A DNA stretch of 9,446 nucleotides from CAZOEL01 sp964578835 (GTDB taxonomy: Bacteria > Desulfobacterota > Syntrophobacteria > Syntrophobacterales > Syntrophobacteraceae): assembly GCA_964578835.1 (NCBI GenBank), contig CAZOEL010000133.1:1-9446 (forward strand). The letters run 5' to 3'. Both the position numbers and the translations under genes were made by a program. Every line of letters begins with the position of its first letter. The first letter of the stretch is position 1. This document shows, one piece after another, positions 7,710 to 9,446 of this stretch. The notes below the pieces were generated by a model. The model saw nothing but the letters and a program-made list of their open reading frames with translations, searched no databases and had not been told where the DNA came from.

Positions 7710-7750
7710 TGTTTAACCCTCCAACCAAAAAATTTATGGAGGGGTAAACA
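7710..7750 (-). promoter_or_regulatory. Strong hairpin between livK and livH
   Basis: An inverted repeat pairs 7710-7723 with 7737-7750 (core GTTTAACCCTCC with GGAGGGGTAAAC), 14 pairs with a single mismatch around a 13-base A/T-rich loop. It begins 30 bases after the livK stop codon and ends about 60 bases before the livH start. No T run follows on the minus strand, so a full terminator is unlikely. In binding-protein operons a hairpin here commonly protects the upstream message or partly stops transcription, giving more binding protein than permease. That role is inferred from position. Confidence 0.6.
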
Positions 7751-7780
7751 ACGGAAAGCTCTCTCTTATGGATGCGCGCT

Positions 7781-8947
7781 TTAAGGACAAACGGATTTGA
7801 AGAACTCGAATTCGCCTTTCTCATTGATTTTCACGATTACGGCGCATTTCACCGGGTCACCCACCCCTGACGAAAAGCTCATTTTGCCCGTAATGCCTTC
7901 GAAATCTCTAATCTTGGACAAGCCGGCCCTGACGGCGTCGCGGTCCTTCTCCATGCTGCCGGAGAGTCCTCCCGCGCTCTTGATCGCATCCATCATGAGT
8001 CCCATGGCGTCCCAGGTCAGAGCGGCCACATCATCCGGAACGTAGCCATATTTCGCTTTGTATTTGTCGATGAATTCCTTGGTTGCTCCCTTGGCGCCCG
8101 CCGCGGCGTAGTGCGTGCTGAAGTAATACCCTTTGCAGGCGTCTCCGCAAAGATTCATGAGCTCGGCGGACCCCCAGCTGTCGCTGCCCATGATGGGCTT
8201 TTTCCATCCGGCTTCCTGAGCCTGTTTGACTATCAGAGCCACCTCTGCGTAATACTGAGGAACAAATAGAACATCTGCCCCGGAGTTGACTATCTTTGTC
8301 AACTGAGCCCGGAAATTGGCGTCCTTGGTGCTGAAGGTCTCGAACGCCACGACGGAGCCGGGTCCGTTGACCTTTTCAAAAGCTTCCTTGAAAAACTCGG
8401 CCAGCCCTTTCGGATAGTCGCTGCCGATGTCGTAGAGCACCGCCGCCTTTTTCGCTCCGAGCTCAGAGCTCACGAAGTTGGCTGCGACCGGGCCTTGAAA
8501 AGGATCGAGAAAGCAAGCCCTGAACACGTACGGTCGATCCAGAGTGGCTTGCGGGTTGGTCGACCATGGGGAAATCATCGGGGTCTTGTTTGCGTTTGCC
8601 ACTTCGCCTGCGGGAATGGCCTGTTTGCTTGCTTGAGGGCCTACGAGCGCAAGGACTTCGTCCTGCATAATGAGCTTCATGGCGGCGGCTATGGCGGATT
8701 CCGCCTTGGACTCGTTGTCCTCATAAATGAATTCGAGCTTATAGGTCTTATCCCCGACCTTGATTCCTCCTGCGCCGTTGATCTCGTCTTTGAATATCTC
8801 TGCGGCGAACTTGGAGCTTTCGCCCACCTTCGGTATGTCTCCGGTAAGCGGGAGATTGAAGCCGATCTTGATGGTCTCGGCCTGAGCGGACAAGGCAAAG
8901 AAAAAAGCCATCGACGCCAACAACACGACCGTAAACATCCTTCGCAT
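7781..8947 (-). CDS. livK: Branched-chain amino acid ABC transporter substrate-binding protein
   Basis: Periplasmic binding protein of 388 residues that captures the ligand and delivers it to LivHM. A Sec signal peptide is clear: positively charged MRRM, a hydrophobic core, and a probable cut after AQA (residue 23), giving a mature ETIKIGFNLPLTG start. There is no lipobox cysteine, so it should be free in the periplasm. The two-lobed periplasmic binding protein type I fold is recognisable from GPQASKQAIPAGEVAN, MISPWSTNP and DPFQGPVAANF. Cysteines at 267, 271, 368 and 387 could form disulfides. The start chosen is the ATG at 8947, with AGGAG at 8955-8959 seven bases upstream; a longer frame to 8980 needs TTG and would bury the signal peptide. 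The family also includes binders of other amino acids, amides and aromatic acids, so leucine-type specificity is only the default guess. Confidence 0.92.
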   Translation of the reverse strand: MRRMFTVVLLASMAFFFALSAQAETIKIGFNLPLTGDIPKVGESSKFAAEIFKDEINGAGGIKVGDKTYKLEFIYEDNESKAESAIAAAMKLIMQDEVLALVGPQASKQAIPAGEVANANKTPMISPWSTNPQATLDRPYVFRACFLDPFQGPVAANFVSSELGAKKAAVLYDIGSDYPKGLAEFFKEAFEKVNGPGSVVAFETFSTKDANFRAQLTKIVNSGADVLFVPQYYAEVALIVKQAQEAGWKKPIMGSDSWGSAELMNLCGDACKGYYFSTHYAAAGAKGATKEFIDKYKAKYGYVPDDVAALTWDAMGLMMDAIKSAGGLSGSMEKDRDAVRAGLSKIRDFEGITGKMSFSSGVGDPVKCAVIVKINEKGEFEFFKSVCP

Positions 8948-8954
8948 ACTCTTT

Positions 8955-8959
8955 CTCCT
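8955..8959 (-). promoter_or_regulatory. Ribosome binding site that fixes the livK start
   Basis: AGGAG on the minus strand, seven bases before the ATG at 8947, within a purine-rich AAAAAAGGAGAAAGAG stretch. It supports the start that leaves an exposed signal peptide. Confidence 0.8.
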
Positions 8960-9018
8960 TTTTTGATGCGAGTGTATCAATCAGGTGAAATGGATCGCCG
9001 CGAACAGAATGACGTGTT

Positions 9019-9047
9019 CTTACAACACAAAAGCAAAATTGTGTCAA
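9019..9047 (-). promoter_or_regulatory. Probable sigma70 promoter of the liv operon
   Basis: On the minus strand a perfect -35 TTGACA (9047-9042) is followed after exactly 17 bases by TGTAAG (9024-9019), a 4 of 6 match to the -10 box. Transcription would start near 9012, giving a leader of about 65 bases before the livK ATG. Two small dyads overlap the site: ACACAA (9025-9030) with TTGTGT (9039-9044) in the spacer, and GTGTT (9014-9018) with AACAC (9024-9028) across the -10 box. They could be operator half-sites for a repressor. No regulator gene lies next to the operon in this window. Confidence 0.6.
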
Positions 9048-9071
9048 TGTCGATTGCTGACCGTCTCATAC

Positions 9072-9091
9072 AGCATCCGGCATCCAGCATC
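9072..9091. repeat. AGCATCC heptad repeat upstream of the livK promoter
   Basis: Three adjacent units on the plus strand, AGCATCC, GGCATCC and AGCATC, about 25 bases upstream of the -35 box. The same unit occurs in tandem in the livH-livM gap at 6696-6709 in the same orientation. It may be a dispersed microrepeat or, less likely, an activator site. Confidence 0.5.
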
Positions 9092-9127
9092 TTTATGCCT
9101 GATGCCGAACCAGCTCCGACCCAATCC

Positions 9128-9182
9128 AGTGGACCGTCAATATCGAATGTTCGGGTTGCGGTTTTTCCCTCTCCCTCAGGGA
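9128..9182. repeat. Imperfect direct repeat, copy A
   Basis: This copy begins AGTGGACCGTCAATATC (15 of 17 identical to copy B at 9336-9352) and ends with CCCTCTCCCTCAGGGA (9167-9182), identical to copy B; the middle has diverged. Its end folds as CTCTCCC (9169-9175) with GGGAGAG (9179-9185). The two copies start 208 bases apart and flank the REP-like element. Confidence 0.65.
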
Positions 9183-9243
9183 GAGCTGACAATGATACAC
9201 ACATGCCCCCAAGGTGCGGGATGTTGTTGGGCCAGCCACTTAT

Positions 9244-9315
9244 CGTCCTTCCGGCGAAAGCCGGAATCCAGAAGTTCTGTGCGGTTTCTGGACCCCGGCT
9301 TCCGCCGGGGCGACG
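9244..9315. repeat. REP-like three-stem palindromic element
   Basis: A nested palindrome of the widely dispersed CCGGCGAAAGCCGGAATCCAG kind. Hairpin 1 pairs TTCCGGC (9249-9255) with GCCGGAA (9260-9266) around a GAAA loop. Hairpin 2 pairs CCCCGGC (9293-9299) with GCCGGGG (9304-9310). Between them TCCAGAA (9267-9273) pairs with TTCTGGA (9286-9292), and the ends CGTC (9244-9247) and GACG (9312-9315) can close the structure. From general knowledge, such elements occur in many copies in proteobacterial genomes, often between genes, and are thought to be non-autonomous and moved by outside transposases. No transposase is in this window. Confidence 0.8.
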
Positions 9316-9335
9316 GTGAGCTCACAGGCGCTGCT

Positions 9336-9391
9336 AGTGGGCCGTCAACATCTTCTCTTCCGGTGGAAGCGGGCCCCCTCTCCCTCAGGGA
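9336..9391. repeat. Imperfect direct repeat, copy B
   Basis: The partner of the repeat at 9128-9182. It begins AGTGGGCCGTCAACATC and ends CCCTCTCCCTCAGGGA (9376-9391). Unlike copy A it lacks the complete GGGAGAG right arm, so its terminal hairpin is shortened to TCCC/GGGA. Confidence 0.65.
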
Positions 9392-9404
9392 CAATGCTGT
9401 TGAA

Positions 9405-9446
9405 TTAAGCATTGGCAGCACTTGCCACCTTCTTAGTCTTAGAAGA
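9405..9446 (-). CDS. Possible C-terminal tail of an upstream gene (partial)
   Basis: Reading in from the right edge on the minus strand, one frame gives SSKTKKVASAANA followed by TAA at 9405-9407. The Lys/Ala-rich tail resembles the C-terminal end of many small basic proteins, and the compound repeats begin just beyond it, as they usually do outside genes. Only 13 residues are available and an open frame this short is expected by chance, so the family cannot be named. A 7-bp dyad, CAATGCT (9392-9398) with AGCATTG (9408-9414), spans the stop codon. Confidence 0.3.
   Translation of the reverse strand, partial: SSKTKKVASAANA

Larger units (their letters stand above)
8948..9404. other. Gene-free region upstream of livK
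   Basis: About 457 bases between the possible upstream gene tail and livK. From low to high coordinates it holds the livK leader (about 65 bases), the promoter with dyads (9014-9047), a heptad repeat (9072-9091), and a compound repeat block (9128-9391) made of two direct repeats around a three-stem REP-like element. Open frames crossing it on either strand are composed largely of the repeats or are antisense to livK and are not credible genes. Confidence 0.6.

Noticed and set aside
8948..8980. Extended N terminus of LivK
   Set aside because: It needs a TTG start, runs through the AGGAG site and would place a charged stretch ahead of the signal peptide.
8495..9319. Plus-strand open frame of 274 codons
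   Set aside because: It runs antisense to livK, through its promoter and into the repeats. It has no recognisable domain, and livK is certain.
9072..9391. CRISPR array
   Set aside because: The repeats are too short or too few and not regularly spaced, and no cas gene is present.
9176..9421. Minus-strand open frame of 81 codons upstream of livK
   Set aside because: Its peptide (for example LDSGFRRKDD) is just the translation of the REP-like and CCCTCTCCCTCAGGG repeats, a well-known kind of false gene.
1..9446. rRNA, tRNA, prophage, transposase or toxin-antitoxin genes
   Set aside because: I looked on both strands and saw no tRNA-like cloverleaf, rRNA-like stretch, integrase, transposase or small gene pair of this sort.

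Overview
The window looks like an ordinary chromosomal segment of a Gram-negative bacterium. I infer a deltaproteobacterium (Desulfobacterota), perhaps a Syntrophobacter-like lineage. The grounds are the kinase architecture with a Cys/His-patterned PAS domain, the long serA placed beside a complete branched-chain amino acid ABC operon, moderate GC content, and a CCGGCGAAAGCCGG-type dispersed repeat. This is a similarity judgement from memory, not a search result. Every credible gene lies on the minus strand, so the biological order runs from high to low coordinates.

Right edge, about 9447 to 8948: the possible tail of an upstream gene, then roughly 450 bases without a gene. That stretch holds two imperfect direct repeats flanking a three-stem REP-like element, a short heptad repeat, and a good sigma70-type promoter for livK with two small dyads in it.

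Centre, 8947 to 4093: livK-livH-livM-livG-livF, a complete high-affinity ABC importer. It has a periplasmic binding protein with a signal peptide, two membrane permeases and two ATPases. LivM and livG abut, livG and livF overlap by 8 bases, and a strong hairpin sits between livK and livH. Four start codons were moved from the longest possible ORF to better-supported positions (livK, livH, livF and the kinase). LivH appears to start at TTG behind a perfect AGGAG.

Left of centre, 4004 to 2424: serA, the long form of D-3-phosphoglycerate dehydrogenase with intervening (ASB) and ACT domains, 88 bases behind livF. A 13-bp stem-loop follows its stop codon.

Left, 2114 to 153: a 653-residue protein with receiver, coiled coil, PAS, PAS and histidine kinase domains, behind its own probable promoter. 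It probably relays a phosphate or redox/ligand signal. No partner regulator is visible and nothing ties it to the transporter. The leftmost 152 bases hold no gene.

Working together, the importer would bring amino acids (probably branched-chain or related) into the cytoplasm, while SerA makes the first committed step of serine synthesis from 3-phosphoglycerate. I found no clear new biological system. The most interesting points are the Cys/His motif in the second PAS domain, the hairpin between livK and livH, the dyads in the livK promoter and the compound repeat upstream of it.
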